Positions 42,639 through 51,334 of a stretch of DNA of 60,917 nt are shown here, piece after piece; within the stretch, counting starts at the first letter, position 1, and each line of letters starts with the position of its first letter. Source of the stretch: Bacteroidales bacterium UBA1309 (GTDB taxonomy: Bacteria; Bacteroidota; Bacteroidia; Bacteroidales; Dysgonomonadaceae); assembly GCA_002307185.1 (NCBI GenBank), contig DBTT01000002.1, positions 1-60,917 on the forward strand, given 5' to 3'. The notes beneath the pieces were generated by a model that was not told where the DNA came from, searched no databases, and was given only the letters and a program-made list of their open reading frames with translations. The position numbers and the translations under genes were made by a program.

Positions 42639-44810
42639 ATGAATACGTCAGGCATATTGAGATTTGTTCAACGCACTTTCTGGTGGCTTATTCTAGGACC
42701 ATTCATTGTGACACTGGTTGTAATTTGGAATACCCGGGATCTTACAAAGACATATGATTCTGCAATGACTGTTTATACGGGTGTTGTATCTGGTTATGGC
42801 ATTGAATCGGAACAGCTTGAGTCCCAAAACTGGAATATTCTGAACAATACTTTGCAGAATATCATGAATATTGTTACCTCCAAGGAAACCCTGCGGAAAG
42901 TTTCGCTGCAATTGTATGCTCGGTGCATGATCTTTGGAGACCCGGACAAAGACAATGTCTATATTACCGCCGAGCATTACAGGCAATTGGTAAGTATTAC
43001 TCCCAAAGAGGTGCTGAAGTTGATTGATAAATCATCCGAAAAGAATACACTTGCTAAACTTGAGAGCTATTATAAGCCTGATCGAAACAACTTTGTTTAT
43101 GGCCTTTTCAATTGGTATCATCCCCATCTGAGTTACAGTGCACTCCAGAATATTAAGGTAAAAAGGGCCGATGGTAGTGACATTTTGGAAATCACCTATG
43201 AAAACAATGATCCTGGAATTGTCTACCAAACATTGGATATTCTGAACGAAGTGTATGTTGATCAGTACAAAACCCTCCAATTTGGCACAACAAACAATGT
43301 TATCAAATATTTCGAAGCTGAATTAGCCCGTATAGGGCGAGAACTTCGTGCCCGTGAGGACTCGCTTACCGATTATAATGTGAAGAACCGGGTTATAAAC
43401 TACGATAAACAGACAGAGCAAGTTACAGCCCTTGATCGTGATTATGAATTGCGCTATCAAGATGTACAATCTGCCTATAGTAGTTCAAGGGCTGTAATCG
43501 CTCGTTTAGAGCTAGGAATCGACGAGAACCTAAAGACCATTAAGGATAATTCTGACTTTCTTTCCCGACTCAACCGGATTGCCGACTTGAATTATAAAAT
43601 AGCAGAAACGCAAACATCTGGAATAGATTCTCTCCATTCTTCATTGGTGTCGCCTCTCTCTTATGCAGGGCAACTGCAGAGGCAGCTAAGCCAAGAAGAG
43701 CGAGATTTAAAAACTTTCTCTGAAAAGTATAGCAACCAAAAATATACCAAAGAGGGTTATCCCACATCTAATTTTGTATCTCAATGGGTGGATGAACTTT
43801 TAAAATCGAAAAAGGCTGAGGCGGAATTGAAGGTGCTGGATGACTTTAAAAAAGACCTAGACCTTCAATATTCTCATTTTTCTCCAATAGGCTCCACAAT
43901 TAAGAGGCAAGAGAGGAGTATCGATTTTACGGAACGGTCTTATTTGTCCATACTTAGCAGTTTGAATGCCGCAAGATTGCGTTTGAAAAGTTTGGAAATG
44001 AATTCAGCGACGCTAAAAGTCATTAATCCTCCGACCTATCCTCTAGATTCGAAGCCAAGCAAAAGGAGATCGTTGGTTATGGCAGCTGCCTTTGGAAGTT
44101 TCTTTTTTATATTGGGAATATTTCTGCTTATCGAATTGCTGGATCGCACCTTAAGAGACCGTTTTCGAACTGAGCGGATTACTTCTGGCAAGGTGATTGC
44201 TGCATTACCAGAATCGGGCATTATAATGGGAGGTAAATTTGCTTCTGACTACAAAAGCATAGCTGCTAAATATCTGGCAAACCAGTTGTATGGTTATTTC
44301 AAACCTGACAGTCGCCCCTGTATTGTCAATTTATTAACTTTATCTGATACAGTTGACGATGATTTCATTTTGCAGGGACTGTTGAATTTCTGGTCTAATA
44401 TTGGGGTGCAAGCGAATTTGCTTACTGCCGGGAAGGATTTCGAACCTGCTTCACGGGAGTTTGTGTTTGCCCAAAAAATAGAAGAGCTTGTGCCTATCGC
44501 AAAAGATCATGATATAGTCTTGGTGAAGCAGGCGTCGTTGATGTCTAATTCAATGCCTTCTTCTTTGCTACAAGAGGCTGCCGTGAACTTATTGATCGTA
44601 AGGGCAGACAGCGTTTGGAAAGAAAATGACCAGATACTTTTTGATGAACTAATCAAACAATCTGGAATCACTCCCGTTGTACTGTGTTTGTCTGAAGCCA
44701 AAAAATCAGTAGTTGAGAATTTTACAGGGATGTTGCCTCCTTACACCATGTTAAGGAGATACAGCTATCGCATGTCTCAATTAGGGTTCACTTCCTCTGC
44801 GAATGCATAG
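42639..44810 (+). CDS. Wzz/Wzc-like polysaccharide co-polymerase with degenerate kinase domain
   Basis: A 723-residue protein. An N-terminal transmembrane segment (RTFWWLILGPFIVTLVVIW) and a second near residue 490 (SLVMAAAFGSFFFILGIFLLIELL) flank a large coiled-coil periplasmic domain, the Wzz/Wzc layout. The cytoplasmic C-terminal 200 residues resemble a BY-kinase: GKVIAALPESG, then VNLLTLSDTVDDDFILQGLLNFW, and HDIVLVKQASLMS. However, the Walker A lysine motif (GEGKS/T) and a clear Tyr cluster are absent, so kinase activity is unlikely. It probably controls chain length or export by interaction only. It overlaps the next gene by 8 nt. Confidence 0.8.
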   Translation: MNTSGILRFVQRTFWWLILGPFIVTLVVIWNTRDLTKTYDSAMTVYTGVVSGYGIESEQLESQNWNILNNTLQNIMNIVTSKETLRKVSLQLYARCMIFGDPDKDNVYITAEHYRQLVSITPKEVLKLIDKSSEKNTLAKLESYYKPDRNNFVYGLFNWYHPHLSYSALQNIKVKRADGSDILEITYENNDPGIVYQTLDILNEVYVDQYKTLQFGTTNNVIKYFEAELARIGRELRAREDSLTDYNVKNRVINYDKQTEQVTALDRDYELRYQDVQSAYSSSRAVIARLELGIDENLKTIKDNSDFLSRLNRIADLNYKIAETQTSGIDSLHSSLVSPLSYAGQLQRQLSQEERDLKTFSEKYSNQKYTKEGYPTSNFVSQWVDELLKSKKAEAELKVLDDFKKDLDLQYSHFSPIGSTIKRQERSIDFTERSYLSILSSLNAARLRLKSLEMNSATLKVINPPTYPLDSKPSKRRSLVMAAAFGSFFFILGIFLLIELLDRTLRDRFRTERITSGKVIAALPESGIIMGGKFASDYKSIAAKYLANQLYGYFKPDSRPCIVNLLTLSDTVDDDFILQGLLNFWSNIGVQANLLTAGKDFEPASREFVFAQKIEELVPIAKDHDIVLVKQASLMSNSMPSSLLQEAAVNLLIVRADSVWKENDQILFDELIKQSGITPVVLCLSEAKKSVVENFTGMLPPYTMLRRYSYRMSQLGFTSSANA

Positions 44811-46257
44811 AGACATTAGTCAAAATAGATTCAGAAATTTCAGATTCAATCAACTGCTGCTCGTGGTAGTTGTGTCAGTCGGTTTATTCCTTATCCAATC
44901 TTTGGCTTTAGGAAATGGAGTGGCAGTCGCATCCCTTTTCGCACTCGTGCCTCTGCTTCTTTCCGGATTATATTTGCTTTTCAGAAATCCATTATGGACG
45001 TTCGGGCTATTGTGCCTTGTTAATTTTTTTATTCAGGGAGCAACCCGCTATGTCAATATTCCTCTTCCCATAGGGGTTGTATTCGATGTCTTTTTGTTTC
45101 TGACATTTATTGTGATTGTATTCCACGGCTATTTTCACCCGAATAAGGAAAAAAAACCGATTCCTCCTTTATACTATTTGATGCTGCTTTGGCTGGTTTA
45201 TTGCTTATTGCAATTGTTTAATCCAGAATCAACAGCGGCAAATTGGATCACTACCATTAGGGGAGTAGCTGTCTATTTTGTGGCATTTCCCCTGATTGTT
45301 TTTCTATTGCTCGACAAGACCAAGTATCTAAAAAGATATATACTGTTTTGGGGAATTCTTATATTGCTTGCTGGGTTAAAGGCTTTTGTTCAAAAAAATA
45401 TAGGATTAGACAGTGCGGAGAGGCTTTGGCTCTATACTTATGGCGCGCGTACGCATGTGATATATAGCGGAATCCGCTATTTTTCGTTTTTTAGCGATGC
45501 TGCCAATTTTGGTTGCCATATGGGGTTGGGGATGGTTGTTTATTCCATTGTAGCCCTTTATGAGAAGTCCATCAAGCTGAAAATATTCTACTGGATAGTT
45601 GTTGCCGCCGCCGCATATGGCATGATGATTTCCGGCACGCGGGCCGCAATGGCTGTCCCATTTGCGGGTTTGGCTTGTTTTATAGTTATTATACGCCAGT
45701 GGAAACTGGTCGTGGCAGGCTCCATCGTATTTGTACTCGCACTTTTTGTCTTTAATTTCACAACAATCGGCAATAGCAACGATTCCATGAGGCGGATGCG
45801 GACAGCATTTCAATTTGAGAAAGATGCTTCCTACAACTTGCGGAAAGAAAACCAACAGCGAATGAGGTCTTTCATGGGCGACTATCCTTTTGGTCTGGGT
45901 ATTGGCTCTGCAAAGCATGCAGAAGAGGGACATCTGATGGATGATATGGCAACGGATTCTTCCTTTGTTTTTATATGGGTTGAAAATGGAATTGTGGGTG
46001 TAACTCTGTATGTCGGTCTGTTGCTGTTGGTGTTAGGATATGGTTGTTATCTTGTATTCTTCAAACTAAAGCATCCATATATCAGGGGAGTCACCAGTGC
46101 TTTTGTATCTGGGTTTGCGGGCATGCTGGTGGCGGGTTATGGAAATGAAGTCTTTCATCAATTTCCTACAGGTCCATGTATTTACATTTTGATGGGATTC
46201 ATTATGCTTGCCTCCAAATTCGATAAAGAGTTACTAGAGAATGAAAACAAAAGTTGA
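44803..46257 (+). CDS. O-antigen ligase/polymerase family membrane protein
   Basis: A 484-residue polytopic protein with about ten to twelve hydrophobic segments and the Wzy_C-type region: ISGTRAAMAVPFAGLACFIVI followed by the periplasmic loop with FMGDYPFGLGIGSAKHAEEG and ATDSSFVFIWVENGIVGVTLYV. In this family, Arg and Glu/His residues of the large loop are catalytic. In an operon with Wzx- and Wzz-like genes it most likely acts as the polymerase (Wzy) joining repeat units. It overlaps both neighbours (8 and 17 nt). Confidence 0.85.
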   Translation: MHRDISQNRFRNFRFNQLLLVVVVSVGLFLIQSLALGNGVAVASLFALVPLLLSGLYLLFRNPLWTFGLLCLVNFFIQGATRYVNIPLPIGVVFDVFLFLTFIVIVFHGYFHPNKEKKPIPPLYYLMLLWLVYCLLQLFNPESTAANWITTIRGVAVYFVAFPLIVFLLLDKTKYLKRYILFWGILILLAGLKAFVQKNIGLDSAERLWLYTYGARTHVIYSGIRYFSFFSDAANFGCHMGLGMVVYSIVALYEKSIKLKIFYWIVVAAAAYGMMISGTRAAMAVPFAGLACFIVIIRQWKLVVAGSIVFVLALFVFNFTTIGNSNDSMRRMRTAFQFEKDASYNLRKENQQRMRSFMGDYPFGLGIGSAKHAEEGHLMDDMATDSSFVFIWVENGIVGVTLYVGLLLLVLGYGCYLVFFKLKHPYIRGVTSAFVSGFAGMLVAGYGNEVFHQFPTGPCIYILMGFIMLASKFDKELLENENKS

Positions 46258-47146
46258 TCTGTCTATCATTACGGTGAATTATAACGGGCTGGAAGACACA
46301 TTGGACTTGATTCATTCGGTACAAGCTTGCTATTTCACCTTCTCCTACGAGTTGATTGTTGTTGATAATGGTTCTCAAAATGACGAAGCAAAACTCATAA
46401 GGGACCAATTCCCATTCATCGAGGTTGTTCGAAGTAATGAGAATTTAGGCTTTGCAGGAGGCAATAATTTAGGATTACGCTATGCGAACGGCGAATTTAT
46501 CTATTTTCTGAATAATGATACCCTCTTGCCCGAAAATGCTAACGAGGAAATACGTAATATGCTAGGGTTTCTTCGGGAAAATCCTACGATTGGGGGGATT
46601 TCTCCCAAAATAATGTTTGTCGTTCCTCCAAATCAGGTGCAGTTTGCAGGAAGTACACCCTTGAGTGGTGTTACATTGAGAAACTATCAGATTGGTTATC
46701 AAAGAGAAGATGATGGCTCTTTTAACCAGCAAAAAGCAATACCCTATTTGCATGGTGCTGCCATGATGGTTCCGAGATGTGTGATAGATGAAATAGGGAA
46801 TATCCCGGAATGCTACTTCTTGTACTACGAAGAAGTGGATTGGTCGCGGATGATTCGACAGAAATATGAATTGTGGTATTTTCCTGGGGCTACTGTTTTC
46901 CATAAGGAAAGTGCCAGCACAGGATTCGATTCGCCATTCAAGGTCTTTTACTTAACCCGAAATAGGTTGATCTATGCGCTTAGAAATAGAACGGGTGGTG
47001 TTCGGGTGGCTTCCATTCTTTATCAGATTGGCATTGCCGCTCCTATACACATCGTGAAATATAGTTTAAATGCAAAATATGGGCAAGCAATTGCCATCTC
47101 CCGTGGAATTTGTCATTTTTTTTTATTTATTTTAAAAAGAAAATAA
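46241..47146 (+). CDS. Glycosyltransferase family 2
   Basis: A 301-residue GT2 enzyme of the WcaE/rhamnosyltransferase-like group: VDLSIITVNYNGLEDTLDLI, ELIVVDNGSQNDEAKLI, NENLGFAGGNNLGLRYANGEFIYFLNNDT and YYEEVDWSRMIRQ with the catalytic-base acid. A hydrophobic C-terminal stretch (GICHFFLFILKRK) may tether it to the membrane. It starts 17 nt inside the end of the polymerase gene. Sugar unknown. Confidence 0.9.
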   Translation: MKTKVDLSIITVNYNGLEDTLDLIHSVQACYFTFSYELIVVDNGSQNDEAKLIRDQFPFIEVVRSNENLGFAGGNNLGLRYANGEFIYFLNNDTLLPENANEEIRNMLGFLRENPTIGGISPKIMFVVPPNQVQFAGSTPLSGVTLRNYQIGYQREDDGSFNQQKAIPYLHGAAMMVPRCVIDEIGNIPECYFLYYEEVDWSRMIRQKYELWYFPGATVFHKESASTGFDSPFKVFYLTRNRLIYALRNRTGGVRVASILYQIGIAAPIHIVKYSLNAKYGQAIAISRGICHFFLFILKRK

Positions 47147-47156
47147 TTGTCATGCC

Positions 47157-48323
47157 ATGCTTGATTTTTTGAAGCTCTTGGACTGGATAGCTTTTTGTGT
47201 CTACGCACTCTTCTGCCTTTATATTTTTGTTTTTTCCCTTTTTTCTTTAAAAAAGGGGAAAAAAGAATACCCGGCAGCAGCAGCTAGAAATAGATTTGTG
47301 GTTCTCTTCCCGGCCTACAAAGAGGACAACGTGATCATTGATAGTGTCAAATCTTTTTATGAACAAGCGTATCCCGAAGATTTGTATCGTATAATCGTGA
47401 TCTGCGACTCGATACAAGAGGCCACCCTCGAAACATTGAAGAGCCTCGGAGCAACAGTGATGTTAGTTGATGGGGAAGAGCGTTCAAAGGCAAAGGCGTT
47501 GAATTTTGCAACAACCCGCCTCAATTCAGAAGACTACGATGTCGTGGTTGTCATGGATGCGGACAATCAAGTGCAGCCCAACTTTCTGCAACAATTGAAT
47601 GATGCTTACGCATCGGGAGCTAGGGCGATGCAAGCCCACCGGATTGCCAAGAACAGAAATACCGACATTGCCTATCTGGATGGAATAAGCGAAGAGATAA
47701 ACAACTCAATCTTTCGGAAAGGGCATGTCAATGCCGGTTTGTCGTCTGCCTTAAGCGGCTCTGGAATGGCCTTTAACTTCTCCTGGTTTAAAGAAAATAT
47801 AGGCAGGGCATCCACTGTGGGTGAAGACAAAGAGCTGGAATTGTTCCTGCTCTATGACAAAATTCACGTGGACTATCTTGAGGACGTATTTGTGTGGGAC
47901 GAAAAAGTGCAAACCAAGGAAGTCTTTTCCCAACAACGGCAGCGATGGATTTCAGCACAAGCGGCGGTACTCGCCAAGGGAATGAGATGGGTGCCCGAAG
48001 CATTGATGCAAGCTAACATCGATTTTCTTAACAAATTGTTTCAATGGATGATTCCGCCTCGCCTAGTGTTGATGGGCGGAGGAGCTATTTTGGTACTAGG
48101 TATTGGAATTGTATCTCCAGTGACAGCCTGCAAGTGGGTCTGTGCATTTCTTTTGCTGCTAGCCGGAATACGGCTAGCCATGCCGATAGGATTCCTCGAC
48201 CCGAAGAGCATGCATATTTATAGACATATTCCCAAGTTGTTTTTCAGCCTTGTGTTGAATATTATTTTCGTTAAAAGAGGAAAGAAGAAGTTCATACATA
48301 CGCCTCATGGGGGCGAAAAGTAG
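47157..48323 (+). CDS. Membrane-bound glycosyltransferase family 2 (QxxRW type)
   Basis: A 388-residue GT2 with an N-terminal membrane segment (LDWIAFCVYALFCLYIFVFS) and about two C-terminal segments (ILVLGIGIVSPVTACKWVCAF and beyond). The catalytic domain shows VVVMDADNQVQPNFL (DxD), SALSGSGMAFN, EDKELELFL and the QQRQRWISAQ form of the Q-x-x-R-W motif. These four features are those of cellulose-synthase-like GT2 enzymes, though the protein is short for a synthase with its own channel. It may add several residues or a single one. Confidence 0.85.
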   Translation: MLDFLKLLDWIAFCVYALFCLYIFVFSLFSLKKGKKEYPAAAARNRFVVLFPAYKEDNVIIDSVKSFYEQAYPEDLYRIIVICDSIQEATLETLKSLGATVMLVDGEERSKAKALNFATTRLNSEDYDVVVVMDADNQVQPNFLQQLNDAYASGARAMQAHRIAKNRNTDIAYLDGISEEINNSIFRKGHVNAGLSSALSGSGMAFNFSWFKENIGRASTVGEDKELELFLLYDKIHVDYLEDVFVWDEKVQTKEVFSQQRQRWISAQAAVLAKGMRWVPEALMQANIDFLNKLFQWMIPPRLVLMGGGAILVLGIGIVSPVTACKWVCAFLLLLAGIRLAMPIGFLDPKSMHIYRHIPKLFFSLVLNIIFVKRGKKKFIHTPHGGEK

Positions 48324-48486
48324 ATCAACTTAAAAAAGAGTTGTATATTTGGATAAGAGTCAAGAATATATGACAATTTGTGTAAATTACATTCTCAGTC
48401 AAATTGCTGAGGAGGTAAATACTAAGGCTCGAAAGAGAATAGGTCAGAAAATCAATTTGTCAGAAAATCAATTCAGTTTACTAACT

Positions 48487-49614
48487 ATGAAAATAGCCAT
48501 TGAGGCTCAGCGCATATTCCGTCGCAAAAAACACGGAATGGATTTTGTCGCTTTAGAGCTTATCAAGATGCTTCAGAAGATAGATACGCAAAACGAGTAT
48601 TATATTTTGGTGGCATCGGGAAATGACAAATGTTTGACTTCCAGTGGGAATTTCCAAGTAGTTGAAGTCGGTAGTACAACAAATTATTTTTTATGGGAAC
48701 AATGGTCTTTGCCTCGGGCCTTAAAAAGGATTAATCCGGATGTGGTGCATTGTACTTCGAATACAGCCCCCTTGTATTGTCCCTATCCATTGGTGTTGAC
48801 ATTGCATGATATTATTTTTTTGGAGAAGAAAATAGGAAAGAATGTATCGCCTTATCAAAATTTAGGACGCATTTATCGCCGTTTTGTAGTGCCACGGGTA
48901 GTCCAAAACGCCAAACAGGTGATAACGGTCTCCGATTATGAAAGGAAACGCATTCTGGACGGCTTAGATCGTGCGAATGGGAAAACCGTAACCGTATATA
49001 ATGGTGTAGGGAGAGAGTTCCGTGTCGTTCACGACTTTGAAGCAACTGTCCATAAATATATTACAGATCGCGGCTATTGGTTCTTGTTGGGAAATACGGA
49101 TCCTAAAAAGAATTTGTGCAGGACGTTGCAAGCCTATGCGAGTTATGCTGCTTTGGCCTCGGCTCCTAGACCTTTGTTGATAGCAGATCTGGATACTGAT
49201 TATTTGGACAGGCTTCTTCGTGAATACGGGATTTTTTCGGTTCGTAACCTGATTCATACACCAGGATATATTCCGCACGATGACTTGCCTTATGTCTATA
49301 ATGGTGCTTTCGCTTTCTTGTTTCCGTCTCTGCGCGAGAGTTTTGGGCTTCCTGTTTTGGAGGCGATGGCTTGTGGAACACCAGTGGTCACCTCAAATAC
49401 ATCCGCATTACCCGAAGTGGCGGGAATCCATGCTTTGATGGTAAGCCCGGAAAGTGTAGAGGAGATTATGGACAAGATGCTCCGTTTGGAGAAATCGTCA
49501 GATTTACACAAAGCCCAAGCAGAATACGGTATAGGCCGCGCCAAGGAATTTTCTTGGGGAAATACCGCTAAAAGAATGTTGGAAATATATAATAGCGTTT
49601 CGCAACATGGGTAA
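48487..49614 (+). CDS. Glycosyltransferase family 4
   Basis: A 375-residue GT-B enzyme: MKIAIEAQRIFRRKKHGMDFVALELIKML, DVVHCTSNTAPLYCPYPLVLTLHDIIFLE, the GNTDPKKNLCRTLQAY donor-domain segment and the E-x7-E motif PSLRESFGLPVLEAMACGTPVVTSN. This is the WbaZ/mannosyltransferase-B-like GT4 group. ATG 48487 matches the family start. The frame stays open upstream to a TTG at 48349 and an ATG at 48370, but that extra 46-residue piece has no equivalent I know. It overlaps the acyltransferase gene by 8 nt. Confidence 0.88.
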   Translation: MKIAIEAQRIFRRKKHGMDFVALELIKMLQKIDTQNEYYILVASGNDKCLTSSGNFQVVEVGSTTNYFLWEQWSLPRALKRINPDVVHCTSNTAPLYCPYPLVLTLHDIIFLEKKIGKNVSPYQNLGRIYRRFVVPRVVQNAKQVITVSDYERKRILDGLDRANGKTVTVYNGVGREFRVVHDFEATVHKYITDRGYWFLLGNTDPKKNLCRTLQAYASYAALASAPRPLLIADLDTDYLDRLLREYGIFSVRNLIHTPGYIPHDDLPYVYNGAFAFLFPSLRESFGLPVLEAMACGTPVVTSNTSALPEVAGIHALMVSPESVEEIMDKMLRLEKSSDLHKAQAEYGIGRAKEFSWGNTAKRMLEIYNSVSQHG

Positions 49615-50224
49615 GTTTGCTGATAAAATAAAAGCGAATGGAAAACTCAAGGAGTTTGTCCATTGTTTGTTGATGGATCCAGTGAGAACACGTCCCCGAT
49701 TCTGGTTGCGTTTGTTACAAGTGTTTTATTTGAAAAGAGGCCGTAAATCGGTCATTTACCACAGTGTGAGGAAAGATCTGGTTCCTTTCCGTTTGTTTAG
49801 TCTTGGTGATTTTTCCATAATAGAAGATTTCTCATGCTTAAACAATGCAGTTGGCGCTGTTGTTGTCGGCAATCATTCGCGCATAGGAATTGGTAACACT
49901 ATAATAGGACCTGTCAGGATCGGGAACTATGTGAATACCGCGCAACATGTCGTTCTGTCGGGTCTCAATCACAATTACAAGGATATAGGTATGAGTCTTG
50001 TTGATCAAGGTGTGAGCGTTGCTCCAATTTCAGTGGGCGACAACGTGTGGATTGGTGCCAATGCTGTGATTCTTGCAGGAGTGAGTATCGGAGAGCATAG
50101 TGTTGTAGGTGCCGGAAGTGTTGTTACGAAGAATATTCCTGCTTATTCGGTGGCGGTAGGAAATCCGGCCAGCATAATAAAACAATATGATTTTGAAAAG
50201 AAAGAATGGGTGAAAATTTGCTAA
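49607..50224 (+). CDS. Hexapeptide-repeat acyltransferase
   Basis: A 205-residue left-handed beta-helix transferase. Hexapeptide repeats run through IGIGNTIIGPVRIGNYVNTAQHVVLSG and ISVGDNVWIGANAVILAGVSIGEHSVVGAGSVVTKNIP, with the His of LSGLNHNY as likely catalytic base in the usual xenobiotic/serine acetyltransferase position. It probably acetylates a sugar of the exopolysaccharide, either on the precursor or the lipid-linked unit. It lies between two GT4 genes in the operon. Confidence 0.9.
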   Translation: MGKFADKIKANGKLKEFVHCLLMDPVRTRPRFWLRLLQVFYLKRGRKSVIYHSVRKDLVPFRLFSLGDFSIIEDFSCLNNAVGAVVVGNHSRIGIGNTIIGPVRIGNYVNTAQHVVLSGLNHNYKDIGMSLVDQGVSVAPISVGDNVWIGANAVILAGVSIGEHSVVGAGSVVTKNIPAYSVAVGNPASIIKQYDFEKKEWVKIC

Positions 50225-50245
50225 ACAAATGCTAGCATTATATTG

Positions 50246-51334
50246 ATGAAAGTATTGATTGCATACCAAATTAATTCGTCAACAGATAATCCTTTTGTTG
50301 AGATATTGTACAACTATTTTGTCCGGTCAGGGATAGAGGTTGTGGCTTCGGTGAAAGAATTCTGGGAGGCTTCTGTTTCCAAGTATGACATTATCCACTT
50401 TCACTGGCCGGAAGAAGTGGTCGGATGGAATGTATCCGACACTTCGGTTTTATCAAGATTGAGAACAAGAATAGGATCTTACAAGGAAGCGAGGGTCAAA
50501 TTGGTGTACACTCGACACAACGCAATCCCTCATTATGGCAATACTATAATTACAGAGGCATACAAAATAATAGAAGAATATTCGGATGTAGTCGTTCATA
50601 TGGCAAACTATAGTCTTTGTGAATTTCAACAAAAATATCCAAATAGTAGAAATGTAATCATTCCCCACCATTTATACGAAGGAAGAGGCGAGGATAATGT
50701 CTCCCAACTTGTGGCACGAGAAAAGTTGAATCTTCCTGCAAATTCATTTATTATTCTTTGTTCAGGAAAGTTTAGAAAATGGGAAGAAGTGCGGATGGTG
50801 CTGAAATCATTTTTCCAATTCAAGGACAAGAGGAAATTATTACTAGCCCCCCGGCTACTGCCTGGGTTTTCCCCCAACTCAAATCACTCCAACAAATTCA
50901 AAAGGAGGGTCTCTAAATTGGGATACCGGGCATTAACATCGTTGTTGAGAAAGCTACATGTAATAGCAGGTAATAACGAGCACATCGTTGCTGAGGCTTT
51001 GTTTTATCTACAACTTTCGGCTTCTGATGTATTGTTAATTCAGCGAAAGCAAATCTTAAACTCTGGGAATCTACCTCTTGCCTTCTTATTTAGAAAACCC
51101 GTTGTTGGACCAGATGCCGGAAATGTGGGTGAAATTCTACGAATTACAGGGAATCCCGTATTTGACCCAATGAAAACCGGCACAATTGTAGATGCACTGA
51201 ATAAAATCAAAGATGAATGCTTCGATTTGGGACAACACAATTTTGAATATGCAAAAAAATATTGGGGTATATCTATTGTCGGACAAGAGTATATCGAACT
51301 ATATTGTACATTGAGGAGAAACTGTAAGCCATGA
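50246..51334 (+). CDS. Glycosyltransferase (GT4-like)
   Basis: A 362-residue GT-B-fold protein. The N-terminal half has KVLIAYQINSSTDNPFVEILYN, YDIIHFHWPEEVVGW and KLVYTRHNAIPHYGN; the donor half has IILCSGKFRKWEEVRMVL, and FRKPVVGPDAGNVGEIL in the place of the nucleotide-binding loop. The usual E-x7-E is changed (LNSGNLPLAFLFRKPVVGPD), as in several Bacteroidota GANc1/GT4-like enzymes. ATG 50246 is taken; the codon before it is TTG. The last bases overlap the flippase start (ATGA). Confidence 0.75.
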   Translation: MKVLIAYQINSSTDNPFVEILYNYFVRSGIEVVASVKEFWEASVSKYDIIHFHWPEEVVGWNVSDTSVLSRLRTRIGSYKEARVKLVYTRHNAIPHYGNTIITEAYKIIEEYSDVVVHMANYSLCEFQQKYPNSRNVIIPHHLYEGRGEDNVSQLVAREKLNLPANSFIILCSGKFRKWEEVRMVLKSFFQFKDKRKLLLAPRLLPGFSPNSNHSNKFKRRVSKLGYRALTSLLRKLHVIAGNNEHIVAEALFYLQLSASDVLLIQRKQILNSGNLPLAFLFRKPVVGPDAGNVGEILRITGNPVFDPMKTGTIVDALNKIKDECFDLGQHNFEYAKKYWGISIVGQEYIELYCTLRRNCKP

